From assembly GCF_001995215.1 (NCBI RefSeq), contig NZ_MUXN01000006.1:1-64000 (forward strand): DNA of 64,000 nucleotides, written 5' to 3'. Below are positions 33,413 to 41,101 of this stretch, one piece after another. This DNA is from Amycolatopsis azurea DSM 43854 (GTDB lineage: Bacteria; Actinomycetota; Actinomycetes; Mycobacteriales; Pseudonocardiaceae). Each line of letters starts with the position of its first letter. Position 1 is the first letter of the stretch. The position numbers were made by a program, and so were the translations under genes. The notes beneath the pieces were generated by a model, which was given only the letters and a program-made list of their open reading frames with translations, was not told where the DNA came from and did no database searches.

Positions 33413-33762
33413 AGCTTCGCGCCCGCCTGGACCTTGTGCGTGACCTTGCGTTCCATCACGAAGGAGAAGAACGGGATGCAGCCGGCGATCAGCACGAGGA
33501 GAGTGCCCTTCATCGACCAGCGGGCCTTGATCGCGAGGTCGACCGCGAGCAGCAGATAGATCAGGTAGAGCCCGCCGTGGACCATGGGGATCATCTTCAC
33601 GAACTGGGGAAGTTCCACGCGGAAGACGTACTGCAGCAGCATCTCGACGACCAGCCCGAGCAGGGCCACACCGGTGGCGTACGCCGCGACGCGGAACCGG
33701 ATCAGCGGCCCGCCCAGCGAGACCGGGCGGGCCGGGGCGGCGTCGTCAGTTCGGGTGGTCAT
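33409..33762 (-). CDS. DUF3817 small membrane protein
   Basis: A 117-residue protein with three membrane helices. LIRFRVAAYATGVALLGLVVEMLLQYVF, then MVHGGLYLIYLLLAVDLAIKARW and LLVLIAGCIPFFSFVMERKV match the DUF3817 family, widespread in actinobacteria and of unknown function. The ATG at 33762 starts 23 bases after the stop of the upstream membrane protein on the same strand, suggesting a two-gene operon. Its stop overlaps the MFS stop from the other strand by two bases. Confidence 0.87.
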   Translation of the reverse strand: MTTRTDDAAPARPVSLGGPLIRFRVAAYATGVALLGLVVEMLLQYVFRVELPQFVKMIPMVHGGLYLIYLLLAVDLAIKARWSMKGTLLVLIAGCIPFFSFVMERKVTHKVQAGAKL

Positions 33763-33785
33763 AGGGTCTCGAACCTCTCTGGGGA

Positions 33786-34157
33786 CTACTTGTCGCGGGC
33801 GTTGAGTTCGCGCAGGTACCGGTTGTAGGCGGCGAGCTCGTCGTCCTCGGGCGGCTGCGGTGCCGGGGCGCGCCGCTGCCGGGGGGCAGGCACCTCGGGG
33901 ACGGCGGTCTCGGCCACCGTCTCCTGGGCGTCGGCCTCGGCGGCGCGACGGCGGAGTTTGCGGATCCGCCAGAACATGAACGCGGGGAACAGCCCGAACA
34001 GCGGCCACTGCAGGACGTAGCCGAGGTTCTGGAAGGTCCCGCTGGCCGAGGAGAACCGCTCCCACTGCCACCAGGCGAGCCCGCAGCACAGCGCCAGGCT
34101 CACCAGGCAGACGCCGGCGATGCCGAGACGGCGCAGGGTGACGGACGATGCGGGCAC
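33786..34157 (-). CDS. Actinobacterial two-helix membrane protein
   Basis: A 123-residue protein with two hydrophobic segments, about 8-28 and 43-63 (NLGYVLQWPLFGLFPAFMFWRI), and a charged, proline-rich cytoplasmic tail ending YNRYLRELNARDK. I have no functional name for it. This layout next to a DUF3817 gene recurs in actinobacteria, so the pair may act together at the membrane. Confidence 0.75.
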   Translation of the reverse strand: MPASSVTLRRLGIAGVCLVSLALCCGLAWWQWERFSSASGTFQNLGYVLQWPLFGLFPAFMFWRIRKLRRRAAEADAQETVAETAVPEVPAPRQRRAPAPQPPEDDELAAYNRYLRELNARDK

Positions 34158-34315
34158 GCATCGACGCTAGCACTGGGCACGCGGCGAAAGTTCGGCGACC
34201 GGGCCGGTCGGGACCTTGGTCCCGGGTCCGATCTCCTGAGTGGTGAGGACGGTTCTTTTGAGGGGTAAGGCAAACATGGCGTGTTCAGTCGCCCGCCCGC
34301 ACACCGACCCCGGGT

Positions 34316-34368
34316 GTTGCGAAAGCCACTTCCGCAACGTTGAAGGTTGCGAAAGTGGCTTTCACAAC
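34316..34368. repeat. Palindrome GTTGCGAAAGCCACTT, copy 1
   Basis: Sixteen-base arms (34316-34331, 34353-34368) differ at one position and enclose a 21-base centre that itself repeats CGCAACGTTGAAGGTTGCG. A second copy stands at 57449-57501 and a half copy at 70-85. Confidence 0.8.
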
Positions 34369-34404
34369 GCCTCGGGGACTCCGCCGCCCACGACCGAACA
34401 CCGG

Positions 34405-34457
34405 TCCGTGAAGGCCTCCTTGAGGGACCCAGAGTCCCTCAAGGAGGCCTTCACGGA
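34405..34457. repeat. Family D palindrome, copy 1 (24-base perfect arms)
   Basis: Arms 34405-34428 and 34434-34457 are perfect inverted copies starting TCCGTGAAGGCCTCC, with loop CCAGA. The whole 53-base unit is identical to the reverse complement of 57355-57407. Confidence 0.85.
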
Positions 34458-34511
34458 CTTGGCACCCGACAGGACACCTTTGCCCTTCTGCTCAATAACC
34501 GCCCTTACCAC

Positions 34512-35399
34512 TCACGAGCGGGTGGCCGCGACGGCCTTCGCGTAGTCGTCCGCCAGCCCGAAGACCTTCTGCGCGTACTCGGTCGAGTTGTTGTACGACA
34601 GGATCCCCTGCCACCAGCCCGACGCGGCCGACATGTCCCGGTTGTTCACGCACAGGTAGCGCGCCGCCGCGAGCGACGCGTCGTCGATCTGCTGCGGGTC
34701 GCCGACTCCGTCGCGGTTGCCGTCGGCGGCGTACCGGCGCCAGGTACTGGGGATGAACTGCATCGGGCCGACCGCGCGGTCGACGGCCGGGTCCCCGTCG
34801 AACTGGCCGCCGTCGGTGTCGCCGATGGCCTTCACCCCGGGCGACCCGTCGAGCGGGACGCCGATGATCGGCTTCGACGGGCGTCCGTCCTGGCCGAGGA
34901 CGGCACCGCCGTACTGACCGTGGTTCGACTCGATCCGGCCGATGCCCGCCAGGGTGGCCCACGAGATCTTGCAGTTCGGCTGCATCTGGCGCATGGCCAG
35001 TTCGGCGTTGCCGTAGGCGAGCAGCGCCCTGGCAGGGATGCCGGTGGCCTGCGCCGCCTTGTCGGACCAGGTGGCCAGCGGGTCCTTGCCCGGTTTCGGC
35101 TGCGCCTGCTGCGGCGTGGTCTGCTGGGTGCCGCCGCCCGCGAGGGTGGCGTTGACCGGGGCGACCGAGCCGGGTTTGACGTCCGCCGCCTTGACCTGCA
35201 GCGCGGGGATCTCCATCGTCGTGGGGCTCGCGACCGGGGCGGACGCCTTGGTCACCAGCCAGATCCCGCCCCCGGCGAGGCCGAGCACGGCCAGCACGAT
35301 CACCAGCCTGCCGAGTACGGCGGCGCCCACCCCGCGACGTGGCGGAGCGGGCGTGGCCGGGTCGGCGACGAGTTCGTCGTTTTCCGGGGTGGTGCGCAC
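34512..35399 (-). CDS. Lytic murein transglycosylase (MltB/SLT2-like)
   Basis: A 295-residue exported peptidoglycan lytic transglycosylase. A membrane anchor lies at about 28-50 (LGRLVIVLAVLGLAGGGIWL), followed by a proline/glutamine-rich linker to about 105. The catalytic domain has IPARALLAYGNAELAM, the catalytic Glu in IGRIESNHGQYGGA near residue 152, and AVGPMQFIPSTWRRYAADG. It cleaves the MurNAc-GlcNAc bond, forming 1,6-anhydroMurNAc, during growth or division. The start is GTG at 35399, with GGAGG a few bases upstream. The stop lies inside a family A repeat arm. Confidence 0.9.
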   Translation of the reverse strand: MRTTPENDELVADPATPAPPRRGVGAAVLGRLVIVLAVLGLAGGGIWLVTKASAPVASPTTMEIPALQVKAADVKPGSVAPVNATLAGGGTQQTTPQQAQPKPGKDPLATWSDKAAQATGIPARALLAYGNAELAMRQMQPNCKISWATLAGIGRIESNHGQYGGAVLGQDGRPSKPIIGVPLDGSPGVKAIGDTDGGQFDGDPAVDRAVGPMQFIPSTWRRYAADGNRDGVGDPQQIDDASLAAARYLCVNNRDMSAASGWWQGILSYNNSTEYAQKVFGLADDYAKAVAATRS

Positions 35400-35530
35400 G
35401 AAGCGGGTCCTCCAGCGTGGGCGGCGATCACGACCGATGCTCGAACAACGAGCCCGCGCAGGTTAGCGTTACGCGGTCGCCGAGATCGCCCTTGCCACGC
35501 CGGTTCACCCGCGCGTGCGAGATGTTCTCA

Positions 35531-36013
35531 TCAGGCGGACTTCTGCTGCCTCGCCAGTCGCGCGACGCACCAGGCCGGGGCGCTGCCGCGGCGAAGGTGC
35601 TGCAAAACGGTCATCGGGCCGAGACGGCGGCCCAGGTCGGACGGCGTGAGCCCGGCCGCGCGGTAGTCGAGGGCGCGCTGGTCGAGCGGGCTGATGCCGG
35701 CGTCCCACCAGGCCTCGGCCTCGGTGACGCCGCCGACCATCTGCCACCAGCCCGCGGCGGCGACGAGCAGGTCACGCGGGACATCGGGAAGACGGCTGCT
35801 CATGGCGTCGAGGTAGCCCGGGTCGGCGGCCTCGACCGGCGCCCAGCGCGCCTGGCCGGACTGCTGACGCTGGCCGGGGATACCGGGAGCCTGTCGCGGC
35901 GCGTCGGCGAGCCACGCGGACGCGATCCGGTCCGTCTCCTGCTCCTCGGGGGTTTGCTCACGCTCGGCCGCCCACTGCCGGATCAACGCATCGACTCCGG
36001 GATCTCCGGTCAT
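35531..36013 (-). CDS. Hypothetical protein, 160 residues
   Basis: I do not recognise this protein. The N-terminal 70 residues are hydrophilic and rich in Gln, Glu and Pro. The C-terminal 90 residues look folded (RLPDVPRDLLVAAAGWWQMVGGVTEAEAWWDAGISP and then LDQRALDYRAAGLTPSDLGRRLGPMTVLQHL), with several tryptophans and an HTH-like last helix pair. There is no signal peptide or membrane segment. The ATG at 36013 has GAGGAGG upstream at a good distance and codon use is normal, so it is probably real. It stands alone between the transglycosylase and a small membrane peptide. Confidence 0.7.
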   Translation of the reverse strand: MTGDPGVDALIRQWAAEREQTPEEQETDRIASAWLADAPRQAPGIPGQRQQSGQARWAPVEAADPGYLDAMSSRLPDVPRDLLVAAAGWWQMVGGVTEAEAWWDAGISPLDQRALDYRAAGLTPSDLGRRLGPMTVLQHLRRGSAPAWCVARLARQQKSA

Positions 36014-36364
36014 CCCTGCCTCCTCATGATTCCCCGACTGACAAGTCCTGACTTACTTGCCCGGCTGAAAGTTCCACTGCTTTGGGGCTTGCACCTGCGG
36101 AAACGCATCCCCAGGAGGCCGGCTCCGGCGCCTGGAGGACCAACCGATCACGCAATGTGAGCACCGTAGGGGCGCGGAGGTCTTTTCCGCCAGAGCTTCC
36201 AGGGCACGAATTCGTCGACCAGCGGGTTTTCGGGGGCAATCCACCCGGATGGTCGAGTCGTCCGACCGAAATCCGAGACGGGTGACGCTGAGTGATAACC
36301 GCAGGTGGATGCGCACAGTGATCACCGGCGTCACCAGGGACACCGGTGGAGGTGGAGCGACAGG
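36014..36364. other. Gene-free stretch of 351 bases
   Basis: I see no convincing gene here. The frames on both strands lack ribosome sites and typical codon use. It should contain the promoter of the 160-residue protein near 36014-36080 on the minus strand, where the DNA is locally less GC-rich. No repeat of the families found elsewhere is present. Confidence 0.4.
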
Positions 36365-36532
36365 TCAGGAGAAGAGGCTCCGGACGAACGTCACGATGGC
36401 TTCGGCCCCGGACCGGAGCCAGCCGAGTGCGGTGTGGACGGCGTCGGCGGACTGGGTCGGCCTGCTGATCAGAAAGAAGAGCACGAGCGCGACGACAGCG
36501 ATCACAACGAATTTCTTCAAGCCGGGCGACAT
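36365..36532 (-). CDS. Small single-helix membrane protein, 55 residues
   Basis: A short gene encoding 55 residues. It begins MSPGLKKFVVIAVVALVLFF, a strong membrane segment at residues 7-22, and continues with ISRPTQSADAVHTALGWLRS and an amphipathic end EAIVTFVRSLFS. The ATG at 36532 is preceded by GGATGGAG. Very similar one-helix proteins with a PTQSA motif are encoded in many actinomycetes; their function is unknown. The conserved layout and the ribosome site make it a real gene. It is followed by the 351-base gap. Confidence 0.8.
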   Translation of the reverse strand: MSPGLKKFVVIAVVALVLFFLISRPTQSADAVHTALGWLRSGAEAIVTFVRSLFS

Positions 36533-36652
36533 GGCTCCATCCCATCACACCGTAGTGTCCAGACGATGACTCCGCGCGCACTGCGGACTTTGTCACCACT
36601 TTAAGGAAAACCGGGCCTGGTTGCCCACTCTGTTTCCCCGCGGGAGGGACAA

Positions 36653-37429
36653 ATGAGCGAAAGCGTTCTCGTCCACCGGGAAGGGCCGGTGACGACGATC
36701 ACGCTGAACCGGCCCGAGGCCCGCAACGCGGTGGACGGGCCGACCGCGGCCGCGCTGGCGGACGCGTTCCGCGCCTTCGACGCCGACGAGGAGGCCGCTG
36801 TCGCCGTCCTCACCGGTTCGGGTGATGCCTTCTGCGCCGGCGCCGACCTGAAGGCCGTCGGGACCGACCGCTCGAACGCCCTCGCCCCATCGGGTGACGG
36901 TCCGATGGGGCCGACGCGGATGACGCTGTCGAAGCCGGTGATCGCCGCTGTCCGCGGGCACGCCGTCGCGGGCGGTCTGGAGCTGGCGCTGTGGTGCGAT
37001 CTGCGGGTCGCCGACCGCACGGCCGTCTTCGGCGTGTTCTGCCGCCGCTGGGGTGTCCCGCTGATCGACGGCGGCACGGTGCGCCTCCCCCGGCTGATCG
37101 GGCACTCGCGGGCGATGGACCTGATCCTCACCGGCCGCCCGGTCGACGCCGACGAGGCGCTCGCGATCGGCCTGGCGAACCGGGTCGTCCCCGACGGCGA
37201 GGCACTGGCGGCCGCGCGAACCCTGGCGCGTGAACTGGCCGCGTTCCCGCAAGCCTGCCTGCGCGCGGACCGGGCGTCGGCGTACGGCCAGCACGGGCTC
37301 ACCGAGGAAGAGGCGATGCGGGCCGAGTTCTCGAACGCGCTGACCGAAGGCGGGCTCGCCGCGGAAGCGGTCGAAGGCGCCAGCCGGTTCAGTGACGGCG
37401 CGGGGCGTCACGGCAGCTTCGGCGCCTGA
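36653..37429 (+). CDS. Enoyl-CoA hydratase/isomerase family protein (crotonase)
   Basis: A 258-residue crotonase-fold protein with the acyl-CoA oxyanion segments AFCAGADLKAV near residue 65 and RGHAVAGGLELALWCDLRVA near 105. The region that carries the first catalytic Glu in hydratases reads WGVPLIDGGTVRLPRLIG, so the Glu is not evident and an Asp (IDGG) is present nearby. The reaction may therefore differ from simple enoyl-CoA hydration. The ATG at 36653 follows GGGAGGGAC. It stands alone, 19 bases before a GNAT gene on the same strand. Confidence 0.85.
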   Translation: MSESVLVHREGPVTTITLNRPEARNAVDGPTAAALADAFRAFDADEEAAVAVLTGSGDAFCAGADLKAVGTDRSNALAPSGDGPMGPTRMTLSKPVIAAVRGHAVAGGLELALWCDLRVADRTAVFGVFCRRWGVPLIDGGTVRLPRLIGHSRAMDLILTGRPVDADEALAIGLANRVVPDGEALAAARTLARELAAFPQACLRADRASAYGQHGLTEEEAMRAEFSNALTEGGLAAEAVEGASRFSDGAGRHGSFGA

Positions 37430-37448
37430 CCGTCCTACTCTCTGTCGG

Positions 37449-37973
37449 ATGAACGAAACCGGAGTCGCGCTCAGACCGGTGTCCGAAGAAGACCTGCCGA
37501 TGCTCGAAGCGCTCACGAACGATCCGCAGGCCGCGGGCAAGTTCGAATGGCATGGCTGGCACGATCCGCATTTCCTGCGCCGACGCTGGGCCGAGACCGG
37601 CATGATCGCGGCGGACAACGGGATGCTGATGATCGAACTCGACGGGCGGCGGCTCGGTTTCGTCTCGTGGCACAAGACCAGGACCGGGTCGACGTCGTAC
37701 TGCTGGAACGCGGGCCTCGTGCTCGTCCCCGAGGCCCGCGGGCACGGCTACGGCACCGAGGCGCAGCGGCTACTGGTCCGCTACCTCTTCGCGCACACGC
37801 AGATGAACCGCGTCGAGGCGTCGACGGAGGCGGGCAACACCGCCGAGCAGCGCTCCCTGACGAAGGCGGGCTTCACCAGGGAAGGCACGCTGCGCGGCTA
37901 CGGGTTCCGGGACGGGGCCTGGCGCGACCACATCCTCTATTCGATGCTGCGGTCCGATCTGGACGTGGGCTGA
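37449..37973 (+). CDS. GNAT-family N-acetyltransferase
   Basis: A 174-residue GNAT acetyltransferase of the RimJ/RimL type. The acetyl-CoA loop is LVLVPEARGHGYGTEAQRLLVRYLF near residues 95-120, followed by VEASTEAGNTAEQRSLTKAGF and the end segment GTLRGYGFRDGAWRDHILYSML. It probably acetylates an N-terminus or a small amine. It follows the crotonase by 19 bases and may be co-transcribed. Its stop codon overlaps the left arm of the next palindrome. Confidence 0.87.
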   Translation: MNETGVALRPVSEEDLPMLEALTNDPQAAGKFEWHGWHDPHFLRRRWAETGMIAADNGMLMIELDGRRLGFVSWHKTRTGSTSYCWNAGLVLVPEARGHGYGTEAQRLLVRYLFAHTQMNRVEASTEAGNTAEQRSLTKAGFTREGTLRGYGFRDGAWRDHILYSMLRSDLDVG

Positions 37974-38014
37974 AAGCGTCCTTCACCGCATGTCACGCGG
38001 TGAAGGACGCTTTC
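37972..38014. repeat. Palindrome GAAAGCGTCCTTCACCGC
   Basis: Perfect 18-base arms with a 7-base loop, starting inside the GNAT stop codon. A second, weaker unit with GGGGAAAGTCCCC follows to 38048. It lies between convergent genes and probably acts as a terminator. The CCTTCA/TGAAGG core links it to the other families. Confidence 0.75.
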
Positions 38015-38047
38015 GCTGCATCTCATGCGGGGAAAGTCCCCTTCAGC

Positions 38048-39190
38048 TCACACGATGGCGCCCGCGGCCTTGAGCCGCTCGATCCCGTCGGCGTCCACTC
38101 CGAGTTCCTCGAGGACGCCGACGGTGTCGGCGCCCTTGGGCCGCGGCGGTTCCGGCGTCTCCGCCGGTGTGCGGTCGAACCTCGGCGCGGGCGCGGGCTG
38201 CATCATGCCGCCGACGTCGACGAACGTCCCGCGCGCGACGTTGTGCGGATGCGACGGTGCCTCCCTGGGCGCGAGCACCGGCGTCAGGCACGCGTCGGTG
38301 CCCTCGGCCTTCGCGACCAGTTCGTCGCGAGTGTGCTTCGCGACGGCCTCGGCGACGATCTTGCGCAGCTTCGGCCACTCGTTCATGTCGACGTGGACCG
38401 GGATCTCCTCGGGATCGAGGCCGAGCACCTTCACCAGGTCGCCCCAGAACCGCATCTCGATCGCGCCGATGGCGACGTACTTGCCGTCGGCGGTCTCGTA
38501 GGTGTCGTAGAACGGCGCGCCGCCGTCGAGCATGTTCTCGCCGCGCCCGCCGGGCCAGAGCCCGGAGTCCAGCATCCCGTGCAGGCTGGTGGTCAGCAGG
38601 GCCGCGCCGTCCACCATGGACGCGTCGACCACCTGTCCCTTGCCCGACGACGTGCGTTCGTACAGCGCCGCCAGCACGCCCATCGCGAGCAGGAGGCCAC
38701 CGCCGCCGAAGTCGCCGACGAGGTTGAGCGGCACCACCGGCCGCTGCCCGGCGTGCCCGATGGGTTCGAGCGCGCCGGAGATGCCGATGTAGTTGATGTC
38801 GTGCCCGGCGACGGTCGCCAGCGGACCGTCCTGGCCGTAGCCGGTCATCCGGCCGTAGACCAGCCGCGGGTTGCGGGCGTGGACCTGTTCCGGCCCGATG
38901 CCCATCCGCTCGGCGACGCCGGGACGGAAACCCTCGATGAGCACGTCGGCGCTTTCGGCGAGTTTCAGCACCAGTTCGACCCCCTCGGGGGTCTTGGTGT
39001 TGATCCCGATCGACCGCCTGCCCCTGGCGAGCGGATCGTTCGGGAAGCCGATGACGTCGTTGCCCGGTGTCGCCCGGTCGATCCGGACGACCTCCGCGCC
39101 GAGATCGGCGAGGATCGTGCAGGCGAACGGCGCCGGGGCGAGCCCGGCCAGTTCGACGACCTTGAGCCCGCTCAGCGGCCCAGCCTTCAT
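38048..39190 (-). CDS. mcr: Alpha-methylacyl-CoA racemase (CaiB/BaiF family)
   Basis: A 380-residue class III CoA-transferase-fold protein. GLKVVELAGLAPAPFACTILADLGAEVVRIDR and ARNPRLVYGRMTGYGQDGP are family signatures. The catalytic His of Mcr is in AGHDINYIG near residue 131, and the catalytic Asp is in VGDFGGGG near 162. Mcr epimerises 2-methylacyl-CoAs such as the C25 branch of sterol side chains, so that S-specific beta-oxidation can proceed. I chose the ATG at 39190 because AAAGGAC stands upstream; the GTG at 39196 is too close to it. It follows an acyl-CoA dehydrogenase on the same strand by 31 bases. Confidence 0.87.
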   Translation of the reverse strand: MKAGPLSGLKVVELAGLAPAPFACTILADLGAEVVRIDRATPGNDVIGFPNDPLARGRRSIGINTKTPEGVELVLKLAESADVLIEGFRPGVAERMGIGPEQVHARNPRLVYGRMTGYGQDGPLATVAGHDINYIGISGALEPIGHAGQRPVVPLNLVGDFGGGGLLLAMGVLAALYERTSSGKGQVVDASMVDGAALLTTSLHGMLDSGLWPGGRGENMLDGGAPFYDTYETADGKYVAIGAIEMRFWGDLVKVLGLDPEEIPVHVDMNEWPKLRKIVAEAVAKHTRDELVAKAEGTDACLTPVLAPREAPSHPHNVARGTFVDVGGMMQPAPAPRFDRTPAETPEPPRPKGADTVGVLEELGVDADGIERLKAAGAIV

Positions 39191-39221
39191 CGCCACGTCC
39201 TTTCCTGATACGGCAACGGTT

Positions 39222-40373
39222 TCACAGCGTGCGGGAGATGATTTCCTTCATGATCTCGCTGGTGCCGCCGAAGATACGGGAGATCCGGATGTCGGCCCAC
39301 GCGCGCGCGATCGGGTACTCGGTCATGTAGCCGTAGCCGCCGAAGAGCTGCAGGCAGTCGTCGACGACCTTGTTGACCCGTTCGGTGGTCCACAGCTTCG
39401 CCATGGCCGCGCCCTGCACGTCGAGTTCCTTGCGCAGATGCCGTTCGATGCACTGGTCGAGGTACGCGCGGGACACGGCGGCCTCGGTCGCGGCCTCGGC
39501 GAGCTTGAACTTCGTGTTCTGGAAGTTGTAGATCGGGCGGCCGAACGCCTGACGGTCCTTGGTGTAGGCGATGGTCTGGTCGATCGCGGCCTCCATCCCG
39601 GCGACCGCGGTGACGGCGATGATCAGCCGTTCCTGCGGCAGCTGCTGCATGAGCTGGATGAAGCCGAGGCCTTCCTTGTCGCCGAGGAGGTTGGCGACGG
39701 GCACGCGGACGTCGTCGAAGTTCAGCTCCGCGGTGTCCTGGCCCTTGAGCCCGATCTTGTCGAGGACACGGCCGCGGCTGAAGCCCGGGGTGTCGGTCTC
39801 GACGGCGATCAGCGAGACACCCTGCGCGCCGGCCTCCGGGTCGGTCTTCACCGCGACGACGACGAGATCGGCGTGGAAACCGTTGGTGATGAACGTCTTC
39901 GCGCCGTTGATCACGTAGTGGTCGCCGTCGCGTACCGCGCGGGTCTTGATGTTCTGCAGGTCCGACCCCGTACCGGGCTCGGTCATCGCGACGGCGCCGA
40001 CCATCTCGCCGGAGGCGAACTTCGGCAGCCACGCCTTCTTCTGTTCCTCGTTGGCGTACTCGAGGATGTAGTGCGCGACGATTCCGTTGTGGACGGTGAC
40101 GCCCCAGGCGCTGTCGCCGGACCTGGCCTGCTCTTCGTAGAGCACGGCCTCGTGGGCGAACGTGCCGCCGCCCCCGCCGTACTCCTCCGGGATGGACAGT
40201 GCCAGCAGGCCGACCTCGCCCGCCTTCGTCCAGAGCTCGCGGTCGACCTTCTTCTCGGCCGCCCAGCGCTCCTGGTTCGGCGCGAGTTCCTTCTGGCAGA
40301 ACGTCCGGGCGAGGTCCCGGAGGTCTTCGAGCTCCGTCGTGCTCCACGAACTCTTCTGGATCTGCAAGGGCAC
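39222..40373 (-). CDS. Acyl-CoA dehydrogenase
   Basis: A 383-residue classical acyl-CoA dehydrogenase with GAVAMTEPGTGSDLQNIKTRA near residue 130, YVINGAKTFITNG, QAFGRPIYNFQNTKFKLAE and the C-terminal RISRIFGGTSEIMKEIISRTL. It looks like a long-chain or branched-chain enzyme; the substrate cannot be read from sequence. The GTG at 40373 follows AGGAGG. It is divergent from a TetR gene, which probably controls it, and precedes the racemase in an operon. Confidence 0.9.
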   Translation of the reverse strand: MPLQIQKSSWSTTELEDLRDLARTFCQKELAPNQERWAAEKKVDRELWTKAGEVGLLALSIPEEYGGGGGTFAHEAVLYEEQARSGDSAWGVTVHNGIVAHYILEYANEEQKKAWLPKFASGEMVGAVAMTEPGTGSDLQNIKTRAVRDGDHYVINGAKTFITNGFHADLVVVAVKTDPEAGAQGVSLIAVETDTPGFSRGRVLDKIGLKGQDTAELNFDDVRVPVANLLGDKEGLGFIQLMQQLPQERLIIAVTAVAGMEAAIDQTIAYTKDRQAFGRPIYNFQNTKFKLAEAATEAAVSRAYLDQCIERHLRKELDVQGAAMAKLWTTERVNKVVDDCLQLFGGYGYMTEYPIARAWADIRISRIFGGTSEIMKEIISRTL

Positions 40374-40426
40374 GGCCTACGCCTCCTGATCGGACCTGGA
40401 AAACATGACGCTTAGGATGTAAGTTC

Positions 40427-40437
40427 CATTCGGAATG
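40427..40437. promoter_or_regulatory. Candidate TetR operator between acyl-CoA dehydrogenase and TetR
   Basis: CATTCGGAATG has perfect CATTC/GAATG arms around one base, within a wider GATGTA and TACATC pair. It lies in the 104-base divergent promoter region. The match to a TetR site is by position only. Confidence 0.5.
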
Positions 40438-40477
40438 TACATCCGTACCGAGCTGCACGTAAAGGGGGCCGGATCCG

Positions 40478-41092
40478 GTGAGCGTGCTCGGCAGGACCCA
40501 CCGCACCCAGGCCGAACGGCGTGCGCAGACCCGCACCGCCCTGCTCGACGCGACCATCGACTGCCTGGTCGACCTCGGGTACGCACGCACGTCGGTGCAG
40601 GAGATCTGCGCCCGCGCCGGGGTCTCCAAAGGCGCCGTGCAGCACCACTTCTCCGCGAAGGCGGAACTCATGGCGGCCGCCGTCGAGCATCTGACGGAGA
40701 AGCTGCGCGGACGGCTCGCGACGTCGATCACCGAACTCCCCGGTGGCTCCTCGGGGGTCGCGGCGGCGATCGACCTGCTGTGGGAGGGCTACTCGGGCAC
40801 GCTGTCCACGGCCGCCACGGAGCTGTGGGTCGCGGCGCGCACCGATCCCGAACTCCGCGCGGCGATCCGCCCGGTCGACAAGGCACTGGGCCGTTCGACA
40901 CTGGAGCACATCACCGCCGTCGCCGGGGACCTGCCGAAGGAGCGCGCGGAGATCCTGTTCTGGCTGACCGTGAACCTCACCCGCGGCCTGGCGCTGGACG
41001 CCGAACTCGGCGGCGATCCGAAGCGACGACGGCAATTGCTCGACGAATGGAAACGGGTCGCGGTCATGTTGTACGAGGACGCGTCCCCGTAG
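40478..41092 (+). CDS. TetR-family regulator
   Basis: A 204-residue TetR protein. The HTH is TSVQEICARAGVSKGAVQHHFSAKAELMAAAV near residues 38-69, preceded by an Arg-rich N-terminus. It is divergent from the acyl-CoA dehydrogenase-racemase operon, so an acyl-CoA or related ligand is likely. The start is GTG at 40478 or GTG at 40484, both after AAAGGGGGC. Confidence 0.88.
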   Translation: MSVLGRTHRTQAERRAQTRTALLDATIDCLVDLGYARTSVQEICARAGVSKGAVQHHFSAKAELMAAAVEHLTEKLRGRLATSITELPGGSSGVAAAIDLLWEGYSGTLSTAATELWVAARTDPELRAAIRPVDKALGRSTLEHITAVAGDLPKERAEILFWLTVNLTRGLALDAELGGDPKRRRQLLDEWKRVAVMLYEDASP

Positions 41093-41101
41093 TCTTCGAG
41101 C

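Larger units (their letters stand above)
34236..34517. repeat. Nested repeat cluster between membrane-protein and transglycosylase genes
   Basis: The 354-base gene-free stretch 34158-34511 is mostly repeats. A degenerate left arm of family A (CTGAGTGGTGAGG, 34236-34248) and an intact right arm (CCTTACCACTCACGA, 34503-34517) enclose a composite of two other palindromes at 34316-34368 and 34405-34457. The right arm contains the transglycosylase stop codon. Confidence 0.7.

Noticed and set aside
39191..39221. KstR-like GGCAACGGTTTCA before the racemase gene
   Set aside because: The AACNNGTT core is not met, since the sequence has AACGGTTT.
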